From Earliella scabrosa (taxonomy: Eukaryota > Basidiomycota > Agaricomycetes > Polyporales > Polyporaceae): a stretch of 64,000 nt of DNA. The translations under genes were made by a program, and so were the position numbers. The notes under the pieces were generated by a model. It saw nothing but the letters and a program-made list of their open reading frames with translations. It made no database searches and was not told the origin of the DNA. The stretch covers positions 1,116,001 through 1,180,000 of the forward strand of contig JABYQQ010000001.1 of NCBI GenBank assembly GCA_022605405.1, in the 5' to 3' direction. Below are positions 1 to 12,300 of the stretch, piece after piece (position 1 is the first letter of the stretch; each line of letters begins with the position of its first letter).

Positions 1-435
1 ACGGTGGTTGGGAATGTTGACGAAGTATGGGTCGCTGACGGACCGAGTTCACTTGCTTTTATGGAGGTAGCGCAAACATTTGGCTGGAGAGTGAATGCGA
101 CCCCATGCGAGGACTGGTTAGAGTCGTGGAGGAAGGGATTAGAGCGGGAGGACATACCTGACCACACCCGAGGATGGCCGCTGCTGTAGCTCGGTGGTTG
201 GAGACGACAAAGTCGCGCTTGAGGCTAGGGGAAAGGGCGGAAGATGGTGGTTGTGGTGAAGGATGGTCGAGGAGAGAGCAGGGCCTTAAATGCTGAGCGG
301 CTGACATGGCTCGGCTTTGTCCGTCCGGTCAGCCCAAAGCAAGCGAACAAAGGGAGCCATTGTTCGGCTGCCAAGGAACGGCGACCACCTGCCTCTTATG
401 GCCATCCCCCGCGGGTAACTATGTGCACCGACGGT
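1..435 (+). repeat. Dispersed repeat, copy 1 (inverted partner near 41475-41900)
   Basis: This segment matches the reverse complement of about 41475-41900 over most of its length. The strongest stretch is at 241-345, where both copies translate to the same MVVVVKDGRGES...LTWLGFVRPVSP series in one frame. On the opposite strand both copies carry a CATTTAAGGC TATA-like motif followed by a C/T-rich leader. Homology stops close to GCGGGTAACTATGTGC (411-426) at one side and runs to about the window edge at the other. I see no conserved protein in it, so it may be the 5' end of a gene family or part of a degenerate mobile element. Confidence 0.7.
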
Positions 436-1854
436 CTATGACTTGTTGGCACGGTGAAGCGTACCCGCCAACACGGACATGAGGCTGGCAGGAAAGATCC
501 TCGAGGCGAGCTCCGCAGCTAGCCGGAACAGCCTGGGGCGGCTGGCCAGTCTGACTCTTGTCCAGACTTCGGCGGAAAGTCAGAATCAGCGAGCGACAGA
601 CCGCTCGAACGTCATACGGTGTTTCTTCATGGATTGTGACTGATTGGAAGAGGCTACTGTCGAGGAAAGGAGTCAGTTATTCATTGGACATTCAGTACGC
701 AAAGGGCAAGAAGAACACACCACTAGCGGAGTCGTTCCCATCGTACAGTGGTCAACGGTCAGTAGACACACTCCAGAGACAGCTTGCGATCAGTCTCGTG
801 TTCTATTCCACCAGCTTAACAAAAGACGTGTATTTCTCAGCACCGTTTCAGATCACTGAGTACGTGGCGGGGTGTCATCCTGTTCTCGACGTCGTGAAGA
901 GAGAAAACAACGTGCCTTCGGAACGATTGCGAAATGCGCCCCGTCAAAACTTGAAACAGAACTTACAGAAGAGAGCGTATGGTAGCCTGATGAGGAACTC
1001 GAGTCCGTTCACCTGATGGAGCACGACAGTCATTCTGGGTATGTGTATTAGCTGTCGAATGTAAACGCTATATGGAGCTATGGACGCACTCTGAACATGT
1101 TGTCAACTGGATACGACGTGACTGGCAGAGAGTGACTGACGTGGATAGTTTGGTACGTCTAGTTGTGGACTTTAAGATGCGTTCGTATGACTTAGTACTA
1201 CAATATATCCCGCTGTAGACTTGAAAGTCGTGTATCGAGGAGTTTATACCCTCCTGGATGCACCTCGCCGCTATGTAGTTCAAGTTGGGCATGCAGGTCA
1301 AATTCGGACACGCGCAGTCTGAGTTACTGTGCCTCCGTCACAGCAACGATACTTACGAGGAGCAGCCAGGAACGGTTGTCGGAAGCGACCAAGCAGTGTG
1401 TTCATTCCGGCCAAGGTAGGATGAGGCTATGAGGATCGTGAGTTTTGACTCCGAGTCCAAACCGTCACCACGACATCCAGGTAAGTAATAGACGGAAGAT
1501 CCGGGCCGGATACGGTACGGATAGTCACCAACCCCGTTATGGCAGGTGCGAACAACGCAGGTATAATGCCTTTTCCTCATGTTTTCTCTCTCAAAGGAGG
1601 CCTGCCGGTCCCTTGCAGCTTGTGACGTCTGGTTTAAGCCAAGGCGGTGGAAAGGAGGCGGTTCGCGAGCCGGAGTCAAAAGGGAGTGGCCGGCAAAATT
1701 GCCATAAACGCAATTGGGAGGCGGTTATATAAGCAGCATATCCGGAGCGATATGGGCGTCTGTACCTGCTCAGCCCTTGCATCGATCCCCACCCGGCCCA
1801 CTCGAGCAACCACCCACCCGCCCCTTTCTCCCCGCTCCTGCACGACGTATCGCG
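436..1854. other. No recognisable gene; upstream region of the first E2 gene
   Basis: A frame of 152 codons is open at 558-1016, but its product resembles nothing I know and has no splice-consistent continuation. The last 130 bases contain a TATA-like box and a C-rich leader ahead of the E2 start. Confidence 0.5.
1725..1733 (+). promoter_or_regulatory. TATA-like box of the UBE2G1-type gene
   Basis: The sequence TTATATAAG lies about 120 bp upstream of the start codon at 1855 and is followed by a pyrimidine-rich leader. Placement and consensus fit a core promoter; no transcript data are available. Confidence 0.45.
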
Positions 1855-2837
1855 ATGTCTAGGACAGGAACTCCCTCCAATGTTCCTTCGAACACCCTTC
1901 TCCTCCGCCGTCAGCTTGCCGAACTCACCAAGCATCCCGTGGAAGGGTTCTCCGCAGGTGCGGGATATCCATATTTCACGAGACACCAGCCGGATACTCA
2001 CGCATTCGCTGGCGGGAACGTACTACCTGTGGTCTGTGCTCCTTTCGCGTACCATGTGCTGGCCTGTAGGTCTTGTGGACGACAACAACTTGTATGAGTG
2101 GGAGGTCATGATCATCGGGTACGCGTTCATGCCATTCCTTATGCCACCAACAGGATCTTAATGTTTGTTATCCTTGTAGCCCTCCAGACACAATATAGTA
2201 AGCTGCTGCTTTCATTGCTCCCCAGTATGAGAAGCTCATCGCGCGTAGCGAGGGTGGCTTCTTTAGGGCTCGCTTGAGTTTCCCAGAAGACTTCCCCCTG
2301 AACCCTCCGAAGATGCAATTCCTCACCCCGATGTGGCATCCAAACAGTAAGCGCAACACCTGCGAATCATACCTCTCACCTTCTGACATATACGTTTCTT
2401 AGTCTATCCCGATGGCCGGGTGTGCATCTCCATCCTCGTGAGTCAACCTGAATTATCTGTGGAACGCTCCAGATCAATGTATCATCCACAGCACCCTCCA
2501 GGTGAAGACCAGTATGGTTACGAGGATTCTGGGGAGCGTTGGCTGCCCGTACATACGGTGGAATCAATCGTGAGTGCCTGTTTATGTCGCTTCGTGCTGT
2601 CTGGCTCATTACTATTCGCATAGCTCTTGAGTGTGATCTCCTTGCTCTCCTCGGACAAGCCGAACTTGGACAGTCCCGCCAACGTTGACGCAGCGAAGGA
2701 GATAAGAACCGATTTCGAGGGTGCGTCGTTCTACTGTAACTCATCCTACTCGGAGTTCACACCGGAGATCACATTCAGGGTACAAGAAGAAGGTCCGGCG
2801 ACTTGTGCGGAGGAGCGCGGAGGAAGCATTCGACTGA
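1855..2837 (+). CDS. UBE2G1: Ubiquitin-conjugating enzyme E2, UBE2G1 type
   Basis: Eight exons: 1855-1957, 2070-2118, 2180-2197, 2249-2346, 2403-2437, 2492-2569, 2624-2720 and 2779-2837. They join to a 178-residue protein, close to the 170 residues of human UBE2G1. The protein carries ubiquitin as a thioester and passes it to substrates with an E3 ligase. Visible are LLRRQLAEL and HPVEGFSAG at the N-terminus, the HPN motif at about 87-89, and the active-site Cys at about 97 in GRVCISIL. After it comes the acidic loop HPPGEDQYGYED that marks the UBC7/UBE2G class, then SPANVDAAKE. Exon 3 has only 18 bases; its frame and the flanking EGGFFRARL fix its borders. It converges on the Tm-1-like gene 646 bp downstream. 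A second E2 of the same class lies 11 kb away on the same strand. Family assignment is secure; the exact substrate role is unknown. Confidence 0.93.
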
Positions 2838-3483
2838 TATTCGCTGTGCCTCGCTATCCTGTCTGTTCCGGTTGTGCACACTTGCGCCTTTGGACTCATC
2901 GTGTCAGTCGACGTCTCTCGATGCATCAACGTCTTGTTCACGTCCCCTTCACGTCCTCGGGGTCTTGCAGTTTTCATCGTGCTTTGTCGGTACTTCAATT
3001 TCTCCGTCCCGTCCCATCATCATACAATCTACATCCCACGGCCACCCCTCCCCCATCTCCCTATACGCTTCACTTCTCCTCACGCCATTTCTCGGGCGCT
3101 GTCCATCGCTCTTATCGCCTCGCAATGTTGTCATTAGGAATGTTTGTATCGAGATATAGCAGTCCCCCATAAACTTGTCCTTGTACTCATTTCTCCACGT
3201 TCTCTGTTTATGCGCTGAAGTTTGCCATCGACTCGTCGCGGGTGTGGTTCGCGTGGTGCATGAGCCACGACCGTATATGTCAACCGTCCACCATCTCACA
3301 TGATCCTACAATGGTATGTGTCTCGTATGATTGTGCTCGCAGTGACTGAGGCTGTTCCTTCAACAGGGTACCAGGGGGTTTCAAGTACGGCGTGTCTTGT
3401 CTCGGAAGCCACACGCAGGCATCGATATACGTCGTTCGTAGTCTCAGTATCAGCTCAGCAACTCCTGGGGTTTATATGGAACC
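2838..3483. other. Convergent intergenic region, nothing recognised
   Basis: This is the shared 3' space between the E2 gene (+) and the Tm-1-like gene (-). It holds overlapping open frames on both strands without recognisable protein features. Confidence 0.6.
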
Positions 3484-4869
3484 TCATGATGCTTGTCGAT
3501 CCCCTGAACTCGTGAGCTTGAGCTGCATCATCCTGACCAAACTGGCGATCATTCCCTCGACGAAGGCTGGTGCATTGATGTCCTCGTCCCTCTCCACCAC
3601 CCGAACCTTTGCACCGTCACCGTCCTTGCCTTCTTGTAGACCTCCTTTTAAGCCACGGAAGAGCGCCTCGTCCGCCTCCCTGTCCTCAAACGGCGCACCC
3701 TTCACGCTCAATGCGCTCACGCCGCCGCGCGGCACCCAAACCTCCATCTCCTGCTTGGCCTCCACGTCGCGACCCCGCAACTTGGCGGCCACGATCCGCC
3801 CCAGCTGCTCACATTCCTCCGTCGTCGTGCGCATCAACGTCACGCTCGGGTTGTGCTCGTACAACCGACGTCCCGCGCGCACCCACTTCTCCGGCACGCT
3901 CGCCCGCGGCCCGAAGTTGACCATGTCGAGCGCGCCGAGCGACACGACCTGTGGGATGCCCGCCTGCGCCGCGGCCTCGAGCCGGTGCGGTCCTGCGCTG
4001 AGTACGCCGCCGACGAGCTCGTCCGCAAGCTCGGTCGTGGTCAGGTCGAGCACACCATCGAAGAAGCCCTCGCGGACGAGGCGCTCCATCGCGCGGCCCC
4101 CCGCGCCCGTCGCGTGGAAGACGTACGGCGTGCAGTTGTAGGCGGAGAGCAGCGCGCGGGCATGCGTCACCGCGGGGGTCGTCACGCCGAACATCGTGAT
4201 CGCGATGCGCTTGCTCCTCCCCTCGCCCTGCGCCTCCTCGTTCTGCGTCCCCGGAGATTGGATCTGGCGGCTGAGACGCGCAGCGTACGCGCGGGCCATC
4301 CCGGCGACCGCGCCAGCGGCGTTGTCGAGGATGGGAGAAAGGATGTCATTCAGGCCGGCGATGTCTACGACGCTGTAGACGATCGCGACGTCCGCGTCCT
4401 GCACGATCGGGCTCACGTCGCCCGCGGCCATCGTGCTCACGAGCAACTTCGGGAAGCCCAGGGGCAGGGCGCGGAAGACGCCCGCGGCGAGCGCGGATCC
4501 GCCTGAGCCTCCGAGCGCGATGAGCCCGTGGATGGCGTGGGTCGAGGCGAGGGCGGAGAGGTGCGCCCCGGCACGCGTGGAGAGGGTCCTTATGAGGTCG
4601 TTGCGGGAGAGCGATGTGAGATCTGGAACGAGGGAAGTGGGGGATGCTGCTATGGCCTTAGAGTCGTTGGGCGGGGCGGTAGCAAGAATGACTGACTGTG
4701 GGATGTCGACTGAGGGATGAGAGCTGGGGGTGCGACCGACGTCGACGAGTTTGGCGTGGACGTTGTGGGTGTCGGCGAGGTGTCTGCGGACGAAGAGGAG
4801 CTCGTCGAGCTTGGTGTCGCACGTCCCGAGCACGACGATGCAAGGCGTGTGCTCGACGCTGTTCGACAT
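3484..4869 (-). CDS. Tm-1-like ATP-binding domain protein (UPF0261)
   Basis: A single uninterrupted frame gives 461 residues. I chose the ATG at 4869 because the family core IVVLGTCDTKLDEL begins ten residues after it. Other landmarks are a glycine loop ALGGSGGS near residue 118-125, STMAAGD near 145-151, HATGAGGRAME near 252-262, VNFGPR and HNPSVTLMRTT in the C-terminal half. These match the UPF0261 family, equivalent to the N-terminal domain of tomato Tm-1, which binds ATP. The cellular role in fungi is unknown. The next gene upstream on the same strand encodes the other Tm-1 domain as a separate protein. The lack of introns contrasts with nearly every other gene here and raises the question of bacterial origin. 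Confidence 0.88.
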   Translation of the reverse strand: MSNSVEHTPCIVVLGTCDTKLDELLFVRRHLADTHNVHAKLVDVGRTPSSHPSVDIPQSVILATAPPNDSKAIAASPTSLVPDLTSLSRNDLIRTLSTRAGAHLSALASTHAIHGLIALGGSGGSALAAGVFRALPLGFPKLLVSTMAAGDVSPIVQDADVAIVYSVVDIAGLNDILSPILDNAAGAVAGMARAYAARLSRQIQSPGTQNEEAQGEGRSKRIAITMFGVTTPAVTHARALLSAYNCTPYVFHATGAGGRAMERLVREGFFDGVLDLTTTELADELVGGVLSAGPHRLEAAAQAGIPQVVSLGALDMVNFGPRASVPEKWVRAGRRLYEHNPSVTLMRTTTEECEQLGRIVAAKLRGRDVEAKQEMEVWVPRGGVSALSVKGAPFEDREADEALFRGLKGGLQEGKDGDGAKVRVVERDEDINAPAFVEGMIASLVRMMQLKLTSSGDRQAS

Positions 4870-5450
4870 CGATCTATACCAGTGAGAAGGACTTTCTCGA
4901 CCTTGTATTACTGCGAAGGTGGTGGTCGAGGTGCACGTTCGCTCGGGTGACTGCACTCTCAAGCACCTACATATGTATGGTGCATACTTACCCGGAGTCG
5001 AGGTCAGGTGTACTTACATGCTCTTGGACGTGGGATACCGGTGCATCACATGCATGTTGCCCGAACCCTAAGACGTCACTCCACAAATGTACATGCAGGA
5101 AGTCGATTGCGTGTTTCAGAGGTGGTCGCGGTACCACTGGATATTCAAGCGATGGATGGAGAACGTCCATTCGTCCTCGCAACTTGTACCTACTGCTGTC
5201 CACAGGATGTTAAGTGATAACTTATAAGTACCCCATGTCACATGTCATGTCTGATTGAGCATGACTCGAAAGCACTGGTATTGGCAGTGGAGCAATACAC
5301 CCATGGATGCTGTACCGTTTGTACAGCGAAAGGACGAAGGCCTTCCTGCTGCGACCCAAGAAACGCGGTCACGTTTCATAATGAGACGCGTCTGTGGCGT
5401 CGCATCAGATATTGCCTGAGGTTGTCCACGTGTGGTTCTACTCACTGCCC
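4870..5450. other. Spacer between the two Tm-1-like genes
   Basis: Both neighbours read leftwards, so this 581 bp stretch contains the 3' end of the TIM-barrel gene and the promoter of the UPF0261 gene. No further gene is recognised. Confidence 0.6.
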
Positions 5451-6353
5451 TCATGCCCCTCCAATCTCTTTGAACCGTCTCGCATTCTCCTCGATCGCAG
5501 TCTCTGCTGGTAGCCTCTCCATGCTTGACGCTCCAAAGAATCCATGCACGCCGGTCGTCCGGTTGAGCACGTATGCCGCATCCTCCGCCGTCGCGATAGG
5601 GCCTCCATGACACAGCACAATCACCTCCTGGTTGATCTTGATCGCCGCATCCCGGCACTCCTGTGTCCGCTTCACGCAGTCGTCGAGCGTGACAGACGTC
5701 TTCGCGCCAATGCTTCCGCTCGTCGTCAAACCCATGTGTACCACGAGCACATCCGCGCCCGCCCGCGTCATGGCTTCCGCGTCCGCGACGGTGAACACGT
5801 ATGGGCAGGTAAGAAGATCAAGCTGGCGTGCCTCCCTGATCATATCGACCTCGAGCGAGTAGGACATGCCCGTCTCCTCGAGGTTCTGACGGAAGGAGCC
5901 GTCGATGAGGCCCACGGTGGGGAAGTTCTGCACGCCGCAGAAGCCGAGGTCTTGGAGCTGGCGGAGGAAGCGGGGCATCAGCCGGAACGGGTCTGTCCCG
6001 CACACCCCTGCCACTACCCCCGCGTTCTTGACCACAGGGATCACCTCGTTTGCCTGCGAACAGTTTGCGATGGGAAGTTAGATCCGAGGTTGGACTTTGA
6101 GCTTTGAGAGGCGCCGTACCATCTCAAGCACGATCGCGTTCGCATCGCCGTAGGGCATGAGGCCCGCGAGGGACCCTCTACCTGCCATCCTGAACCGCCC
6201 ACTGTTGTAAAGCACGATGAGGTCCGCGCCGCCCTTGTCGATGAATTTGGCGGAGAGGCCGATGCCTGCGCCTGCTCCGAGAATGATCTTGCCGGACGCG
6301 ATGGTCTGTCGCAAGCGGGCGAGGGCTTCGTCTCTGTTCGTTGGGGGCGCCAT
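5451..6353 (-). CDS. TIM-barrel protein, Tm-1 C-terminal / PEP-hydrolase-like family
   Basis: Two exons, 6353-6120 and 6053-5451, with a 66 bp intron (GTACGG...CGCAG), encode 278 residues. The family is the TIM-barrel, PEP-hydrolase-like domain that forms the C-terminal part of plant Tm-1. The signature features are [15 protein letters not shown] near 23-37, [15 protein letters not shown] near 47-61, GLMPYGDAN near 64-72, [43 protein letters not shown] and [13 protein letters not shown]. These fix the identity, but the substrate is not established. It lies 581 bp upstream of the UPF0261 gene on the same strand, so the two Tm-1 halves are neighbours, as in many bacteria. It has only one intron. 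Confidence 0.88.
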
Positions 6354-9300
6354 GTCTGAGTCCAGATTCCAGTCACTCGGAGGCCAATGCGTCTCGTAAA
6401 CGAGAGGTCAATGTGGGTGCAGCAAAGATGCGAGTATGACATCATCTTATTGCAGTCAGCGTTGACCCGGTCTCGTGAGCGTGAGAGTAGAACTCGTAGG
6501 TCTTGTTCGCAACGTAGAGTCTTCTCTAAAATCCGTGACCTCTAATCCATGGATCCGGTCGCTACAGCGGACCCTGCAATGGACGCCTTATCAAATGTTG
6601 GATCAGTCTCCGGAACACGATTAAGCCAGATTACTGCTATATTCGCAAAGGGCCTGTGTCAGTTTACTCATCCACCGTTTGGGCCGAGTCAGGTCTCCAG
6701 GCGAAGTCGCCGGGTTTTACGTGTTTTTGGACGTTGACGCCTCAAATTGCCTGCTGCAAGTGTCGCGCTTCGGAGGATGTGGTAAGTAGCCGTGTTCGCA
6801 CTGCCGTACCATGTCGGCACTTTGTACTGAGCTGGCGCGCGATGCTGTTCGGGAAGCAATGCCAGCGTATCGAAGACGCCCCAGGAGACAGCTGGCTCGA
6901 ACATTGACCATCTCCGGCACAATGCACTGGGAATCTTGCCCACATTGCGCGACCGGCGAGCTCGCGGGTACTCTCATGGTCCTACTTGGACCGGACTCTG
7001 GTGCTTCCATTTCTCAACTAGGACGGATAAGCCGTCGCCTGACCGACTTCTCGCCTGGCAGATCTGGCAGGGGTTATAACTTAGTCTTACCCGCGAAGCA
7101 ATCCAAGCATACCTGATGTCAGCACCATTCTTCATGCCGGTGACAGCGACAGTTAGGCAGGAGCGCGGGGCTCCAAGGAGAGGATCCCGGCAAGATCTCG
7201 CTGCAATGCCGCACCGAGTCCAGTCGGCATCCATGATGACCCTCCGAAGCGCCTACCGAGTGTGTAAAGGAGCTGCGCATGAAGTGGCATATCGGAGGCA
7301 TCAAGTGGCAATCAATGGTACTTACGGCACTGGTAAGGGTAGTGTCTGTGAACTTGCTCTAGACGTTTGAGGGGTGAAGGGTATGACAAAGCCACCTATG
7401 CACCGGTTGCGTCAGTATAGCGTTGTGGAGTCCGTGGGACCGTGTACAAGAGAAGGTGCCAGTGGCCGGGGGTATCGGTCAGAACCGTTCGCATAGCGGC
7501 CGGCAAGGCGGTCGCAGCAGACGTACCAAGTTCGGTGCTGGGGCCTCAAGGCAGTTGCGGCATCGACTTCTGTTACGTGCGGCGAAACACCGCCGGTAAT
7601 TCGCCACGCCGACAACCCGTGGACCGTGGTCGACCGTGGCGCGGGGTCGAGGTGTCTACATTGCGCAAGCTCACAGAGATATTCGTACCAAAATTGATAC
7701 TCTCGTTCTGTTCCTTCAACTTTGACGATTCGTGAGTATACAGACAGCCGCATGACGTCAATGGCCATACGCTCAGACTGGCCCAGCACCCTGTGTGAGC
7801 ATCACCGCGTCCTGTGGAGAAAATATTATGGCTCTCAATGAGAGTACTTTTCAGCATACCGTTGTGCGGCGCGGGCGTGGGAGCGACCGAATGGTGCAAG
7901 TTATCTTACCGAGAATGAAAACACTGTACAACTTGGTGGAGACTGTCGTGGGTTTTCATTGCACGATGACCAGGGTACGGAGAAACAGTGGATGCTTGAT
8001 CGTTGAGCTGTTGACAGTGGTGTACAACAATTGCGGTATAAGTGTGTATGTTACGACCGACAGCAGTATCTGCGACTGAAGTTGTCTGTCAGCACAACAC
8101 AAGTATCCGTCAGTGCCGCACTCAGTTGAACAAACCTCCGTGAGTCACGCTTCAAGAACTACCAGCTGTGGGGCCTACCTCGTGGAGGAGCGGCGCTAGG
8201 CGCCACGTCACAATCGTACTGGCGCTTATTGCGTACTTCGTGGTTCTAACCCCACTCTGGGGTTGTTCGACTTCCCTCTGCGGTTGCATCCAGCACCGGC
8301 GTCCATGTACGTACCGCCATACTCAAGTACTACGCGTTGAAGGGTACGCGGAAAAGGGAACCTATAACCTATTCGTGACATAGAGGCAGGGATAAGACGC
8401 TCCTCCTGACTGGCATCCAGCGATGATTACTATGCAGTTACGTGACAACGACGTACTCGGACACCAAGCGGAGTGGGACTACGACCGCGAGGGTGCCGTG
8501 TTGCCCGTGCGGAATGTACGGCAGCCCACGGTATCACCTGACACTCTCAGTACTCGTTGCAGTCCACTACCCCAGAACGCTAGCACTGGGATACGAGCGC
8601 TGGCCATAATATTGCACCGTGCTGGGACCGTCAGTGACTAGGTTTTACCCTGGATGCTGATTTTCTCAAGGCTGGGTCATGGAACGACCGTAGCCATCGA
8701 TTACCGTGACCCACCTGTGGCACACAGGGTATGTCATTCAAAGTCCGCGGCTTGACTGTGCGTCTCCTAAAGCTCTTCCATTACGTCGTCTTCTACTACT
8801 TACCCACTGACTCCAGTCTACGGCGTTCCTCAGCTTACATAGCGCAGGCAGTCCCTCGGCGTCCTTCAGTTGCACCCGGAGGAAGGAGGAAACGATCGAG
8901 CCCATTTTCTCAACTACAGAATGAATTGTCCACGACGGAGTCCCAGGGGTATCGCTCGCACCGCCGCGGATTTTGTGCGCCCGTGGCATTAGGGATCTTA
9001 TCTCTAAAACAGTTCAAGAGGAACCAAGCAGGTGGGCGTAACCGATTGTCTCCCTATGCTTTCATTTATCTCTCCGGCAGTCGGAAGGACTGTCCGAATT
9101 CCCTCCCAACTTGGCAAAACCTGCAAACCCAGTGGATAGGATCTTTGCAACAACCAAACCCTCGGGAATGCTGTGTCTGTGCGATCCGCCAGTCGGTGTG
9201 GCCTGCACACGGCGAACGACTGCGAACCCTTGGCCCCTGACGCTGGCTTGGATCAATGTGAAGCATGGCCGATCATCTGGATAACGTTCACGCCAGTGGG

Positions 9301-12300
9301 CGTGGAAGGTTCGCATGCATCTTGTTGCGGCGCCCCGCGTTTTCTGAGCGCATCTGTATGCTATCGCAGAGGATCAGTTTAGCGACAGGCCCGCGACCCT
9401 CGTACCTTCGTCGTCAATGTCGCTCGCCGCATCACATTTGCCATGACAGTGTCCCAGCGTTTACCCGGCATGTCTCACCAGCCAATTCCATCAGCTCCAC
9501 GGTCAAACAAGCTCATCGGGGAGCGCATTAACCATCATCCCCTTGCCGTGCGCGATGCAAGCCTAGGCGCAATGAGCCAGGACGACCGTGTCGGGCCACC
9601 ATCGGCCAATTGACGTCGTCCAGAATAGCAACAGGAAGAGTACTCGGAACATATCGCGGTACGCCCATGTTCGCTATTTGCATCCGTGACTCCCCTTTTC
9701 TCACGATCTTCGTGTCCGGCGGTCAGTCAGAGCAGCTGACATTGGACGAACTTTTGTAGGGAAGCCTCGTGGAGGACCTCGACGTCAAGGAGCAAGGCCG
9801 ATCGCACTCCGCGCTGGACGAGAAGGAGGGGTCGTGCCTGGCCTGACCCATCTGGACGTTGCGCCGTTCACGTTTCGTGAACTCGTGTTCGACTGGCCTG
9901 TTCAATGCGTGCTCCTCGACCACTCGCTACGCCACTCCCTGCACCACTTGCACCGGAGACGGAGACAGGGGGCGATTGGCACTATTCAAGTCAAGAAGGC
10001 CGACTCGATGCAACCGTCAACCCTAGGTGCAAAGGCTTCGGAGAGCCTCCTGCCGTAGCAAGTAGATGTGAACCCGCAAGGATACGAGGTTCAAAGGTCT
10101 GATTGGGTATAAACGACTACCAGCCAGTGCATGGAAGCACGTCAGTGTGGTGGCAGTGATGAGTTCTATCGAGCAGCCCCTCCTCTGCAGCAAGGTTTGT
10201 CTGGAGCTCCGATGTTCCGCCAACGTTCCACTCTGGCGCGCACCGCCAGCACTAGTGCCCATGCGCTGATTGCGTGCCCGTGCCTAGACCCGCCCTGCCC
10301 GGTTCACACATACGACGAATGTCAGGCTTTGGAGAAGTTGCCCATGACGCCCGATGCCCTGCACGGACCCTCCACATTGGGCGACGTACTCGCGGACGTC
10401 GGCGCTCGTCACCTAACAGCGTTGCAGCTCATCATGTTCATCCAACGAGACATGCGTGCGGTGGGTCTAGCCCCTTTTGTTGTGGTTGCCCGCTGAATCT
10501 TCGCGCAGCTAGGTCTCTCTTCGTTTCGATTAACCGAGATGCCCTTGTACGGATTCGGCCAAGTGTGGAACGTGTGCGACGTCACACAGCCCAGACTCGC
10601 TGTCGCGGGCGTCGGCCAGCCTGTCGACCGGCCGAATCGGTGCGGTGCCCATAGGACGCTAGCGTGCAGGGAACGACGGCTTTCCTCCATACTTAGCTCA
10701 CCCGCTCACAGGCAGGCAGTCGCTCCGGGGCGCGGGTATTGACTTATTGGCATGTTCACATACGCGTCGCCCGCCGCAGGTCACGCCGATGTGGTCATGA
10801 TCACCGACGCTGAGAAACGATCACGAGCTCGTCATCGCCCTGATGATCCGCCAAACGCGGCGATGGGAGCTCAGTGACACAGCCGCGTCATTGTCAAGGA
10901 ACGGCTAGCAGGACGGCGACGGAGCCTGTCGCCCAGTCGACCTGAACCTAGAGGTTATGTCTCTCTCGAGCCGCGCCCATGGTCACGGCACGGACGTTCC
11001 TGGTGAGTGGCCTGCCTGTGGCACGTCTGGCTTTTGGACCACATTTAATTTATCAGCCCTGCTAGAATCTCGGTACGCTCACGGTGGCAGTGTGAATGAT
11101 TGACTTCCTGCAGCCTCAAGACTGGACAGACCATCAATGCATCATCTCCCACTGCGGTCGCTCGCTCTGCTTTGAATGCAACGTCCGGCCACTGCGCAGA
11201 AGGTGTCTCCGGGGAGGTACATACCGGACCGTGGTCGCTCCATCGCTCCAATGTTCCCTCTCTGAGATCGTTGTCGTCAAGCGCCCTGGGAAGAAGAAGA
11301 AATCTCTGGGACGAGTCGGGACCGCGTTCTGAAGTCATGGATCCAACTTTCCCAACTTTCCAACGCTCGTCTGCCGCCGAACTTTGTCCGTTCCGCTCCT
11401 CACGGGAGCAATTATGGCTGCGCTTCAGCTACTGAGCAGGGCTGTCCCGGATCTTGCTATGTGCATGATTCGCAGTCGCACCGCTGGCAGAGGCATAACA
11501 TCCTTGCCCGCCGCACTTCCCGGACCCCACAAAATTGTACGCCCCGAAAACGGTGAATAGCAGCCGTCACGGTGCGTTTGCGATGGGGTGCGCTAACCTC
11601 CTTCGAATCTCCGACAAGAACTCAGAAAGCATATCTGACGTGTGGTAAGTGTTGTAGACCGTTGCTGTCATTTCCGTGCATTTGATATGGATTGTCAGGA
11701 CACATGATCCCGTTGAATGGCGAGCAAGACGCACGCCAGCAACGCAGGTAATCCCGCACTGAATGGAGGTTGTCGGTCAGGCTCGCTGATTTTGAACGCG
11801 TTCATTAGCCAATTTGGAATATGCTCGCGCGCGCACAACGCCGGCGCGACAGGATGTGACAGCCTGGCCCTCTAATGTACCCGCAGAGGCCGTAGAACGA
11901 CGATCGGACTCGGGCGGCAGTGGGACCGTAGGCCTGACTCTGCGCTCGAGGACAGTTGGGACGCGCCTGTCTTATCAGCTGCCAAAGGACCAGGCTGCGC
12001 CTGGGACATGTTCGAGGCGAGACATCGGCAGCGAGTCGCAGATGGTCCGGTTGGAACCCTGTCTCGTTGATGGGGCACAGTACGGGACTCGTCCATGAAG
12101 ACGGATGGAGAGACCATCCCTTTTCCTGCAAGACCCCCCTTCCAGCATGTGCGTGCTTCTACCTTGGCTGATGACGCTGCGCACGCTGGTGTTCCTGTGG
12201 GTGCGTAGCTTCTTCTCTCTTCCTGTCTTCCCGTGCTGCCCGCCCTTCCCGGTCCGTCGCCTTCGACGCTCCGGGTTCCCATGCGATGCGCACTTCTAGC

